Assembly: GCA_949127705.1 (NCBI GenBank)
Contig: CASBQJ010000468.1
Location: 1 to 13,173 of the forward strand
Source: Synechococcales cyanobacterium PMM_0085
GTDB taxonomy: Bacteria > Cyanobacteriota > Cyanobacteriia > Elainellales > Elainellaceae
Reading direction: 5' to 3'
DNA: 13,173 nt
Shown here: one piece after another, positions 7,067 through 13,173 of the stretch
Position numbering within the stretch: the stretch's first letter is position 1
Layout: every line of letters begins with the position of its first letter
Translations under genes and position numbers: made by a program
Notes under the pieces: model-generated
Seen by the model: only the letters and a program-made list of their open reading frames with translations
Databases searched by the model: none
What the model was told of the DNA's origin: nothing

Positions 7067-7300
7067 ATGAAAGTCGTTTTGCTTGGGTTAATTCAGGCAT
7101 ATCGGGTGCTGATCTCGCCCCTATCTCCGCCCACCTGTCGGTTTTATCCCACCTGCTCTCAATATGCCATGGAGGCGATCGCCCGGTTTGGTGCGGTTAA
7201 AGGCAGCTGGCTTGCCCTTCGACGTATTACTCGCTGCCATCCGCTACATCCGGGTGGATATGACCCTGTGCCGCCACTAGACAAGAACGATGAGGGCTGA
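7067..7300 (+). CDS. yidD: Membrane protein insertion efficiency factor YidD
   Basis: 77 residues, the usual size. The family signature is intact: PTCRFYPTCSQYAMEAI (about 22-38), then GSWLALRRITRCHP (about 46-59) and the HPGGYDPVP end (about 61-69), with the three conserved cysteines C24, C30 and C57. An amphipathic N-terminal helix (VVLLGLIQAYRVLISPL) attaches the protein to the inner face of the membrane, where family members assist YidC/Oxa1-dependent insertion. The start is supported by GAGG (7056-7059), 7 nt before the ATG; a HIP1 octamer (7059-7066) directly abuts the start codon. In many bacteria yidD sits beside rnpA and yidC; here it follows a small four-cysteine membrane protein, an arrangement separate from that classic cluster. 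Confidence 0.95.
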   Translation: MKVVLLGLIQAYRVLISPLSPPTCRFYPTCSQYAMEAIARFGAVKGSWLALRRITRCHPLHPGGYDPVPPLDKNDEG

Positions 7301-7341
7301 GGGACGCGTTAAATCAAAAACCTAAAAAACCTAAAAAGCCT

Positions 7342-7387
7342 AAAAAAAAGAGTTGCAATCCTAAAATGTTTGCAGCTCTCTTTTTTT
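7342..7387. terminator. Bidirectional intrinsic terminator between yidD and the Bax-inhibitor gene
   Basis: GAGTTGCAA (7350-7358) and TTGCAGCTC (7370-7378) form a 9-bp stem with one G-U pair. It is preceded by A8 (7342-7349) and followed by T7 (7381-7387). Either strand therefore ends its hairpin with a U-run, fitting the convergent genes yidD and the Bax-inhibitor. Flanking it are short slippage-like repeats: AACCTAAAAA-type units upstream (about 7319-7349) and a near-duplicated GCTCTTTTTTTGG unit downstream (about 7374-7403). Confidence 0.8.
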
Positions 7388-7421
7388 GGGATGCTCTTTT
7401 TTTGGAATGATGAAGTGTGGC

Positions 7422-8147
7422 CTAATCTCGATTAAACGCGATTAGCAAACGCAGGATGAAAATAAACAAATTGATGTAGGTCAAATACATCGACAGCGCT
7501 GCCGGAAGATACTGATCATCTCGGTAAACGCGAGGTAGTAAAAAGAAATCTACTACCGCTGCTCCAGCGAATAAAAACACCCCAAAGGCAGAAATTCCGA
7601 TTTCTAGCCAGCTCGGTGTATAAATTCCAAAAAAAGACAGCAGCAGTTGAGCGACTACCACCACAATTAACGCAATCATGGCCAACTGAATGGTTTTAGT
7701 TAGCGCCATTCCGTCTTGGTCAGAAAGGTTAGAGCCAATGGGTCGAGCCACAATAAACGTGACACCGCAAGCCAGGGCAGCAATTCCAACGCCCGCAATC
7801 CCGACGCCTTGTGAGCCCAACGCCGTATAAACAATCCCACTGAGGGTATATCCCGACAGCAGGCTATAGGTTGCCAATAAAGGCAACGCTAGAGCATTGT
7901 TACCCTTTTCGGCGACGCCTCGTACCACAAAATAAAGCACTAACTCTGCCACCAGCGCAGCAAAGAAGGTTGGCATAAAAATGCCGGGGTTGGTTTGCAA
8001 CACGCCCAGCCCACCGTAGGTTCCCAGGGCTGTCAAAACTAAGCCACCACCCAAGAAAGGGAGCGCATTGCGAATTACATTTGGCCCAATTAGCGCCTGA
8101 GTTTTGGCCTCGCGCAGGGCTGTCCGAAAGTTACTGGTATTGCTCAT
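7422..8147 (-). CDS. Bax inhibitor-1 / YccA family (TMBIM) membrane protein
   Basis: 241 residues with about seven hydrophobic helices spread over the whole length after a short polar N-terminus, as in the BI-1 family. The last helices read FLLPRVYRDDQYLPAALSMY followed by INLFIFILRLL, a clear counterpart of the family's C-terminal signature. Family members with known structure are pH-sensitive calcium leak channels; the role in cyanobacteria is not established. In the well-studied YetJ protein two aspartates in the last helices form the pH sensor. Here D200 is a candidate for one, but the position before YINLF is Thr223 where many BI-1 proteins have Asp. The frame extends to a TTG at 8165, but I prefer the ATG at 8147 because it gives the typical N-terminus. 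It is divergent from sigF. Confidence 0.85.
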   Translation of the reverse strand: MSNTSNFRTALREAKTQALIGPNVIRNALPFLGGGLVLTALGTYGGLGVLQTNPGIFMPTFFAALVAELVLYFVVRGVAEKGNNALALPLLATYSLLSGYTLSGIVYTALGSQGVGIAGVGIAALACGVTFIVARPIGSNLSDQDGMALTKTIQLAMIALIVVVVAQLLLSFFGIYTPSWLEIGISAFGVFLFAGAAVVDFFLLPRVYRDDQYLPAALSMYLTYINLFIFILRLLIAFNRD

Positions 8148-8207
8148 ATAAAAATTATCTCGCAAAAGAGGATAGTTTGTACAGCAGATCTAGGTGTACT
8201 GATTGAT

Positions 8208-8235
8208 TCGGACTGACTGAATCGGACTGACTGAA
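8208..8235. repeat. Perfect tandem duplication of a 14-bp unit upstream of sigF
   Basis: TCGGACTGACTGAA occurs twice without a gap (8208-8221 and 8222-8235), followed by TCG, the start of a third copy. The downstream edge merges into the palindrome GAATCGATTC (8233-8242). It lies in the 324-nt gap between the divergent Bax-inhibitor gene and sigF and could be an operator or a replication-slippage product. Confidence 0.8.
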
Positions 8236-8317
8236 TCGATTCTAAGGGATTTAACTCAGATAGCGATCGCTCTTACCATCCAAGGTTAAACCGTATAACT
8301 TGCTCTGCACCGGTATT

Positions 8318-8360
8318 TCCGTCTCTTACGGACTGTCTCTCACGGAGGAAAAGCTCCGTG
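8318..8360 (+). promoter_or_regulatory. Two adjacent hairpins in the sigF upstream region
   Basis: TCCGT/ACGGA (8318-8322 with 8328-8332) forms a 5-bp hairpin and CACGGAG/CTCCGTG (8341-8347 with 8354-8360) a perfect 7-bp hairpin with a 6-nt loop. The two share a direct repeat GTCTCTYACGGA (8321-8332 and 8335-8346, period 14), so ACGGA of either could pair with TCCGT of the other. Farther down TTTCATACCC is repeated (8390-8399 and 8415-8424). The rest of the 8148-8471 gap holds a HIP1 site (8263-8270) and no gene that I can see. If transcribed, this would be a leader with alternative pairings. No clear promoter was located. Confidence 0.4.
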
Positions 8361-8471
8361 TTTCTGCTGAACCTTTGAAGGTACCCCTCTTTCATACCCG
8401 TGGAATAACGATGGTTTCATACCCAGTAAGTGCAGACAATAAGCCTACATCTAGAGCATAGGTATCCCCCA

Positions 8472-9254
8472 ATGACGGCTACTCAATCCTCCCTTCGTTC
8501 CCACAGTATGGAACTGTTGATGGCATATCAGCAAAATCCCTCCGTTGCCACTCGCAATCACTTGGTGCGGCTCAATGCGGGTTTGGTTCGCAAAATTGCT
8601 CATCGGGTTAGCCACCAATGTGCCGAACCGTATGAAGATCTAGAGCAAATTGGCTATTTAGGTCTAATCCGGGCAATTGAGCGCTTTAATCCGGCTCAAG
8701 GATGTGCATTCAGCTCATTTGCAGTCCCCTACATTCGCGGTGAAATGCTGCACTTTTTGCGCGATCGCGGCAGTACGGTCAAAGTCCCTCGGCGCTGGCA
8801 AGATTTACAAAAAGAAGGTCAACGCGTTCGGCTGGAGCTAGCCAAAGAAAGCGGACGGCAACCCATGGATAGCGAAATTGCCGAAGAACTAGGGATTGAT
8901 GTTCAAGAATGGCGAGAAATTAGGCTTGCTATCCGCAATCGGCTGCCGCTAAGCCTAGATGCGACCGTTCAACAGTTAGATTCTTCTATCACCTTGGGCG
9001 AAACGCTGCCCGATGCCCGCTACCAGGCCATGCAGCGGCTCGAAGAAGACCGTCAACAGCTACAGCGCGCCCTCAACCAACTCGAAGATAAAACAAGGGC
9101 CGCAATCGAATTTGTTTTCTTCAGCGATCTCTCTCGCAAAGAAGTAGCGGAACGGATTGGCGTCAGCCCCATGACGGTCACTCGCCGCATTCAGCGCGGT
9201 CTAGAGCAAATGGTGTCGTTTTTACAGCTGCAAACAATTCAAGCGGATTCATGA
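8472..9254 (+). CDS. sigF: RNA polymerase sigma factor SigF (group 3)
   Basis: 260 residues, typical of cyanobacterial SigF. Region 2 is intact, with DLEQIGYLGLIRAIERF (56-72) for core binding and FSSFAVPYIRGEMLHFLRD (80-98) for -10 recognition and melting. Region 3 follows (VPRRWQDLQKEG from 105, then SEIAEELGI). Region 4.2 has the helix-turn-helix LSRKEVAERIGVSPMTVTRR (220-239) for the -35. The lack of region 1.1 and the B/F/G-like sequence put it in group 3. In Synechocystis SigF is needed for pilin gene expression, motility and surface structures; the same role here is inference. The frame is open to a GTG at 8430, but I choose the ATG at 8472, which gives the usual SigF N-terminus. Its stop codon overlaps the end of the convergent kinase gene. 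Confidence 0.95.
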   Translation: MTATQSSLRSHSMELLMAYQQNPSVATRNHLVRLNAGLVRKIAHRVSHQCAEPYEDLEQIGYLGLIRAIERFNPAQGCAFSSFAVPYIRGEMLHFLRDRGSTVKVPRRWQDLQKEGQRVRLELAKESGRQPMDSEIAEELGIDVQEWREIRLAIRNRLPLSLDATVQQLDSSITLGETLPDARYQAMQRLEEDRQQLQRALNQLEDKTRAAIEFVFFSDLSRKEVAERIGVSPMTVTRRIQRGLEQMVSFLQLQTIQADS

Positions 9255-11276
9255 TTGATCTTTCACCCAAATTCTGACAGTTTCATCGGCACTGCTGCTG
9301 ACAAGACTTTGCCCATCAGGGCTAAAAACAATCGCTGTTACCGACCAAGACCCCGGTAGCGTTAGTGGACGCGCCGTCAGACAAACCACCCCTTGATCAT
9401 TGGGAGCCAGTTCCCACAGCCGAATTCGGTTGTCTTCGCTGCCACTGGCTAGCAACGTCCCAGTCGGATCAAGGGCAAGGCAAGTAATGAAATCTTTGTG
9501 CGCCAGGAGCGATCGCCCCTGTTCCTGACGCCCCAGATGCCAAAACCGCAGGGTTTTATCCCAGCCTGCGCTGATTAAGGTTTGCCAATCGGGCGTGAGC
9601 ACGAGAGCGCTGATTCGGTCGCTGTGCCCTCGCAGCGTATCAATCAGGCGATCGCCCCGCAGATCCCAGAGGCGGATGGTCTTGTCGTAGCTGCCACTCA
9701 CCAGGGTTTGCCCATCCGGGCTGAGCCGCAGCGTACTGACGCGATCGCGATGCTTACTCAACGTCGCCAACCGTTCTCCGGTCTCCAAATTCCACAAATT
9801 AATTTGGCCATCCCCGCCGCCACTGGCAAACACCTGGCCATTTTGGCTAATTGATATCGACGAGACTAGCCAGCTGTGGCCAGACAGGGTACGAATCAGC
9901 CGCCGCGTGCTGATATCCCATTGCTTTAAAGTGCAGTCGTCGCTGCCGCTTATAAGCTCTAGGCTGTCGGGGCTAAAGGCAAGGGTGCTAATGCGATCGC
10001 TGTGCCCTCGGTGGCGCAGCGATCGCCCGCCAAAGGTGTGCAGCAAGTCGCCAGTTTCTAGGCTCCATAGCTTGATGGTTTTATCGGTGCTGCCACTCGC
10101 CAGCAATCGCCCATCTGGGCTGACGGCGACAGTGGTAACCACACCCTCATGCCCAGTCAATGCGCGAACACAGCGCCAAGTTTGGGCAGAGGAAGCAAGC
10201 GTGAGACGCGATTCCGTTGCCCGCAGAGCCAGCGCTGATCGGCGGCTAGCCATCCCCAAGGGAACGCGGGCAGCCGTGCGAACAATCGGGGTAGAGTTGA
10301 GCTTGAGGTCGCCCATGATCTCAGAGGCCGTGTGGTAGCGCTGGCTGGTGGCCCGGCACAGCATTTTGTTGAGAATTTGGCTGAGGCGATCGCTAACGGG
10401 CTGAGTTAGGTAGTTTTGCCACACCCAACCGTCTTCGCTAGCCGAATACAAGTCGAACGGATGGGTTGCCGTCAGCAGATGGATGCAGGTAACGCCCAAG
10501 CTATACAAATCGCTGGCAAAATCGGCTTTGCCCATCACCTGCTCAGGAGCCGCATAGCCCGCACTGCCAATCATGGTGCCCGTCCGCGCTAAGGCGGTTG
10601 TACTGGCATATTTGGAAGCGCCAAAGTCTACCAGAAAGAGAGAGGGGGGAGCGGGAGTAGAGAAAATAATATTTTCTGGCTTAATGTCACGATGAATCAC
10701 GCTCTGGCTGTGAATGAAGTCCAGTACCGGTAGCAGGCTATTGAGCAGGTGCCGGATTTGAGTTTCGTTGAAGGCACCTTTGGCCGCTAGCAGTTCGTCC
10801 AGATTACGCCCGTCGATAAATTCTTGGATCAGATATTGGCCGTCGGTTTGCTCAAAGTGAGCCAACAACCGAGGAATTTGAGGATGTTGCCCTAGGCAGT
10901 CTAGCCGCTCGGCTTCTTGGCGAAACAACTCCATGGCTTTGCGCAGATCCCCCTGCCCCAACGGCAGAAACTGCTTGATCACACACAACGCTGCCGGAGG
11001 AATTTCAATTTTTAGGGGGATCAATGCATCGGCTCGGCTCAAAGACAGAGCCGCTGGAGCTTTCGACCGTTCAGGCAATTCAGCTGCTTCCAGTTTGAGG
11101 CAGTCCGGATACTGTTCATCCACGGCCAGAAACGTTCGGCCAAAGCCGCCTTGCCCAATCACCGCCAACGCGCGGTAGCGATCGCCCAATCGCAGCTTCG
11201 TGCCACAATTTTGGCAAAATAGAGCCTTACCCGGATTGGTCGGGTTCTGGCAGGTCGGGTTCAAACAGTAGGTCAT
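9249..11276 (-). CDS. Zinc-ribbon Ser/Thr protein kinase with seven WD40 repeats
   Basis: 675 residues. An N-terminal zinc ribbon has C4, C9, C21 and C24. A Hanks-type kinase domain follows (about 34-325): glycine loop GQGGFGRT (41-48), catalytic Lys101 in CVIKQF, HRD 195-197 with Asn202, DFG 217-219, and APE 243-245, all intact. After a linker of about 45 residues, seven WD40 repeats (about 369-672) fit a single seven-bladed propeller for protein binding. There is no membrane segment, so it is cytoplasmic. Family knowledge says such cyanobacterial kinases are signalling enzymes; substrates are unknown. Between the glycine loop and Lys101 lies an unusually long insertion (about 53-96). The frame extends to a TTG at 11348, but the ATG at 11276 starts directly at the zinc ribbon (MTYCLNPTCQNP), the usual N-terminus of this kinase group. 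It follows ycf34 after 84 nt and may be co-transcribed. Confidence 0.93.
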   Translation of the reverse strand: MTYCLNPTCQNPTNPGKALFCQNCGTKLRLGDRYRALAVIGQGGFGRTFLAVDEQYPDCLKLEAAELPERSKAPAALSLSRADALIPLKIEIPPAALCVIKQFLPLGQGDLRKAMELFRQEAERLDCLGQHPQIPRLLAHFEQTDGQYLIQEFIDGRNLDELLAAKGAFNETQIRHLLNSLLPVLDFIHSQSVIHRDIKPENIIFSTPAPPSLFLVDFGASKYASTTALARTGTMIGSAGYAAPEQVMGKADFASDLYSLGVTCIHLLTATHPFDLYSASEDGWVWQNYLTQPVSDRLSQILNKMLCRATSQRYHTASEIMGDLKLNSTPIVRTAARVPLGMASRRSALALRATESRLTLASSAQTWRCVRALTGHEGVVTTVAVSPDGRLLASGSTDKTIKLWSLETGDLLHTFGGRSLRHRGHSDRISTLAFSPDSLELISGSDDCTLKQWDISTRRLIRTLSGHSWLVSSISISQNGQVFASGGGDGQINLWNLETGERLATLSKHRDRVSTLRLSPDGQTLVSGSYDKTIRLWDLRGDRLIDTLRGHSDRISALVLTPDWQTLISAGWDKTLRFWHLGRQEQGRSLLAHKDFITCLALDPTGTLLASGSEDNRIRLWELAPNDQGVVCLTARPLTLPGSWSVTAIVFSPDGQSLVSSSADETVRIWVKDQS

Positions 11277-11280
11277 GCAG

Positions 11281-11302
11281 GCAGCGATCACGCAGCAATC
11301 AC
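11281..11302. repeat. Tandem 11-bp duplication just before the kinase start
   Basis: GCAGCGATCAC (11281-11291) is followed directly by GCAGCAATCAC (11292-11302), one mismatch in 11. It occupies the region where the kinase's ribosome site would be (minus-strand ATG at 11276), and no Shine-Dalgarno is recognisable there. Confidence 0.7.
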
Positions 11303-11360
11303 GATGAAGGGCTAAAGGATGGCACCCTGTCCATTTTGCCTCTTCCAAGTCGTAGCCCGC

Positions 11361-11615
11361 TCAAGTCGGCACTAGTTCTCCAGGCCGCAACCGCGACCAT
11401 TTACCCCGTTCTTCTACAAAACTCAGGCAGCCGACTACATCCCATTCCATCTCAATCGTGTCGTCCGTATCGCTGGGACGAATATTCACGTTGATGGTTG
11501 GCTCGATAGGTTCAAAGTCAGGAAATTCTGTTAAGTGAGGCTGCTGATGCTGATGTTCTACTGCGTTGTAGGTGAGGCAGCGGTCTACATACTGGCAGTT
11601 GATACAAATACACAT
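11361..11615 (-). CDS. ycf34: Ycf34 family protein
   Basis: 84 residues, the usual size. The N-terminus MCICINCQYVDRCLTYNAVE holds the family's cysteine cluster (C2, C4, C7, C13), then HQHQQPHLTEFPDFEP, PTINVNIR, and a C-terminal EWDVVGCLSF. Ycf34 is conserved in cyanobacteria and some algal plastids. The Synechocystis protein (Ssr1425) has been reported to bind an iron-sulphur cluster through its conserved cysteines and to support photosynthetic electron transport. A TTG at 11654 would add 13 residues, but the ATG at 11615 has a strong GGAGGA 8 nt upstream and gives the family N-terminus. It lies upstream of the kinase gene on the same strand with an 84-nt gap. Confidence 0.95.
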   Translation of the reverse strand: MCICINCQYVDRCLTYNAVEHQHQQPHLTEFPDFEPIEPTINVNIRPSDTDDTIEMEWDVVGCLSFVEERGKWSRLRPGELVPT

Positions 11616-11623
11616 CCTAGGAT

Positions 11624-11629
11624 TCCTCC
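11624..11629 (-). promoter_or_regulatory. Strong Shine-Dalgarno of ycf34
   Basis: GGAGGA on the minus strand ends 8 nt before the ATG at 11615 and settles the start against the upstream TTG. It is the best ribosome site in the window. Confidence 0.85.
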
Positions 11630-11820
11630 GCAGCTTGAGCCAACGAGTGAGCAAAGATGGCTCTATTCCTGCTAATCTAGCGCAAGTTTTAACAAAACAG
11701 GCAATGCCCTTAGTGGATGTTGCAAAATGAAAAAACAGTACTTAGTGGGCGGGTAGAGCTTGCTGTTTGGCAGTCGTCAGCGGTGATCTGCCGTTAGCGG
11801 CAAAACTGGACACAAACGTT

Positions 11821-11847
11821 AGGCCGCCAGCCCTAAGGCCGCCAGCC
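11821..11847. repeat. 12-bp direct repeat (period 15) upstream of the tRNA nucleotidyltransferase
   Basis: AGGCCGCCAGCC occurs at 11821-11832 and 11836-11847. A short hairpin TGCCG/CGGCA with loop TTAG (11789-11802) lies upstream. The rest of the 265-nt divergent gap (11616-11880) includes GTTTT/AAAAC symmetry near 11686-11698 but no promoter that I can call with confidence on either strand. Confidence 0.7.
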
Positions 11848-11870
11848 ATACCGCTGACCCGTATTTCTAC

Positions 11871-11890
11871 ATGTTTCGAGATGTTTCAGG
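11871..11890 (+). repeat. Near-tandem 10-bp duplication that doubles the start codon
   Basis: ATGTTTCGAG (11871-11880) is followed by ATGTTTCAGG (11881-11890), 8 of 10 identical. Only the second ATG is in frame with the tRNA nucleotidyltransferase. The first opens a different frame of 100 codons with no recognisable protein features. Confidence 0.6.
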
Positions 11891-13173
11891 CCGGTTTAGA
11901 TTTGCAACCCACGCTGCCTCACGATTGTTCTATTGTTGCTTCTGCGCTGTCGCCCCAAACCTGGTCGTTCAGCTTGAAGTGGTTACCGCCAGCGGCTTAT
12001 CTGGTGGGTGGGAACGTGCGCGATGCCTTACTCGGCAGGCGGGCAGATTATTTGGATCTAGACTTTGTGTTGCCCGAAGGAGCGGTTCAAACGGCAAAAG
12101 CGATCGCCAATTATTACAGTGCTGGGTTTGTGCTGCTAGATGCAGAACGCCAGATTGCCCGAGTGGTGTTTGAGCGCGCCACTGTAGATTTTGCGCAGCA
12201 GGTTGGGCCTAGCCTAGAGACCGATTTGCAGCGGCGAGATTTTACGGTCAATGCGATCGCCTACAACCCCCATTCTGAGCAGTTACTCGATCCGATCCAC
12301 GGCTATGGCGACCTGCAACGGCGACAAATCCGCATGATCGCCCCCGAAAATCTTAAGGAAGATCCGCTGCGGCTGCTGCGAGCTTACCGACAAGCCGCCC
12401 AGCTAGACTTTGTCCTAGAACCCAATACGCAAACTACAATTCGTCAGTTAGCGGATTTACTGCGCGAAATTGCTCCAGAGCGGGTTCAGTCCGAATTGAA
12501 CTATTTATTGGGCACGGCTAAAGGGACACCATTTCTGGCGCTAGCGTGGGAAGACGGGTTATTACAGCATTGGCTCCCGAGCGCGACTGCCGCTGGCCTA
12601 GCGCAGATTGCCGATATTGACCGAACGGCGATCGCCCTCGCTGCCTCTTGTCCGGCCTTTAGTCTAGAACTCGTGGGCTGGCTGCGAGATCAGCAAAAGG
12701 CATCTGGATTGGGTCGAAGCTGGCTGCGAATTGCGAAGTTGGCTAGCCTGATGGACTCTGATCTCCCGACTGCAGAAGCCCAACTGTGGCGCTTAAAGTA
12801 CAGCCGCGCCGAAGTCCAGTCTGTGCTAACGGTACTCAAGTACTTGCCCCAGGTAGAAGCCCTCGACCTGCTTTTAGCCTCTCGCAAAAATCAATATATC
12901 TTTTTCCAAGCCGTCGGAGCCGCATTCCCTGCCCTGGCCGTATTAGCTGTCGCCCGAGGGCTGAACCAGGAGGCGATCGCCCCTCTGTGCAACCGGTTTC
13001 TGACCGCCACCGATCCGGTTGCCCATCCTTCACCGCTGCTAACAGGACGCGACCTGATGACCACCCTGCATATCCCTGCTGGCCCTTGCATTGGGCAACT
13101 CCTAGAAGCCCTACAGGTGGCCCAAGCAGAAGGGAAGATTGGCACCAGCCAAGACGCATTGACCTTTGCCGAA
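11881..13173 (+). CDS. CCA tRNA nucleotidyltransferase / poly(A) polymerase family, 3' end missing
   Basis: 431 codons are visible without a stop; the gene runs off the right edge. The class II nucleotidyltransferase head is complete: YLVGGNVRDALLG with GG at 43-44, the metal-binding LDLDFVL with D59 and D61, RRDFTVNAIAYN (118-129), and EDPLRLLRAYRQAAQLDF (about 160-177). A PERVQSELNYLL helix and an alpha-helical body follow. The enzyme adds C and/or A residues to the 3' end of tRNA in the cytoplasm. Whether it adds the full CCA, only CC or only A cannot be decided from family motifs alone. A 30-residue N-terminal stretch precedes ALSPQTWSFSL, where relatives I remember begin. The ATG at 11881 is the only in-frame ATG before that point, so I keep it, with some doubt. 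It is divergent from ycf34 and has no clear Shine-Dalgarno. Confidence 0.92.
   Translation, partial: MFQAGLDLQPTLPHDCSIVASALSPQTWSFSLKWLPPAAYLVGGNVRDALLGRRADYLDLDFVLPEGAVQTAKAIANYYSAGFVLLDAERQIARVVFERATVDFAQQVGPSLETDLQRRDFTVNAIAYNPHSEQLLDPIHGYGDLQRRQIRMIAPENLKEDPLRLLRAYRQAAQLDFVLEPNTQTTIRQLADLLREIAPERVQSELNYLLGTAKGTPFLALAWEDGLLQHWLPSATAAGLAQIADIDRTAIALAASCPAFSLELVGWLRDQQKASGLGRSWLRIAKLASLMDSDLPTAEAQLWRLKYSRAEVQSVLTVLKYLPQVEALDLLLASRKNQYIFFQAVGAAFPALAVLAVARGLNQEAIAPLCNRFLTATDPVAHPSPLLTGRDLMTTLHIPAGPCIGQLLEALQVAQAEGKIGTSQDALTFAE

Noticed and set aside
8430..8471. GTG start adding 14 residues to SigF
   Set aside because: The ATG at 8472 matches the usual SigF N-terminus and length; the extension has no conserved features.
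9907..10338. 143-codon open frame on the plus strand inside the kinase gene
   Set aside because: It lies opposite the WD40 and linker region, has no recognisable protein features, and the opposite strand encodes intact conserved motifs. The WD40 repetition itself explains the lack of stops.
11871..12173. 100-codon open frame starting at the first of the duplicated ATGs
   Set aside because: It overlaps the nucleotidyltransferase in another frame, which has all conserved motifs; the product is Cys/Arg-rich and shows no family pattern.
1..13173. CRISPR array, tRNA, rRNA, insertion sequence or attachment site
   Set aside because: No regularly spaced repeats, tRNA-like cloverleaf, transposase motif or terminal inverted repeat pair was seen on either strand.

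Overview
The window looks like a cyanobacterial chromosome segment. The octamer GCGATCGC (HIP1, the over-represented palindrome of many cyanobacterial genomes) recurs throughout, for example at 81-88, 1068-1075, 7059-7066 and 8263-8270. Several genes are cyanobacterial hallmarks: ycf34, a SigF-type group 3 sigma factor, a zinc-ribbon/kinase/WD40 protein, and a STAND ATPase with a typical cyanobacterial N-terminal module. The genus cannot be fixed from the sequence; a Leptolyngbya-like filamentous lineage is only a guess. No CRISPR array, tRNA, rRNA, insertion sequence or phage gene was seen.

Layout, left to right. A DUF2157 membrane protein (minus strand) runs off the left edge. Next is a very long minus-strand gene, 423-4346. 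It encodes a STAND-type ATPase joined through TPR-like helices and one membrane segment to five immunoglobulin-like choice-of-anchor-D (ASH) repeats. A perfect 18-bp palindrome separates it from a minus-strand 1-Cys peroxiredoxin. An EamA/DMT exporter follows, again minus strand, with a recognisable promoter and a leader of about 160 nt that carries a perfect 13-bp hairpin. Divergent from it, on the plus strand, are a small four-cysteine membrane protein and yidD. A bidirectional terminator separates yidD from a minus-strand Bax-inhibitor-1 family protein. Divergent from that is sigF, whose leader is rich in small repeats and hairpins. SigF converges on and overlaps by 6 bp the kinase/WD40 gene (minus strand), which lies downstream of ycf34 in the same direction. 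A CCA-adding-type tRNA nucleotidyltransferase (plus strand) runs off the right edge.

How the genes fit together. Most are housekeeping or signalling genes and do not form one pathway. YidD assists membrane protein insertion. Ycf34 supports photosynthetic electron transport. The peroxiredoxin handles peroxide. The tRNA nucleotidyltransferase matures tRNA ends. SigF, the Ser/Thr kinase and the STAND protein are regulators. The least ordinary elements are the envelope-spanning architecture of the STAND/ASH protein, with ten cysteines in five identical C-x10-C pairs, and the structured leader of the EamA transporter gene. Four genes (EamA, Bax-inhibitor, kinase, ycf34) could be extended to upstream TTG codons; I place their starts at the internal ATG, which family length supports and, for EamA and ycf34, also a Shine-Dalgarno match.
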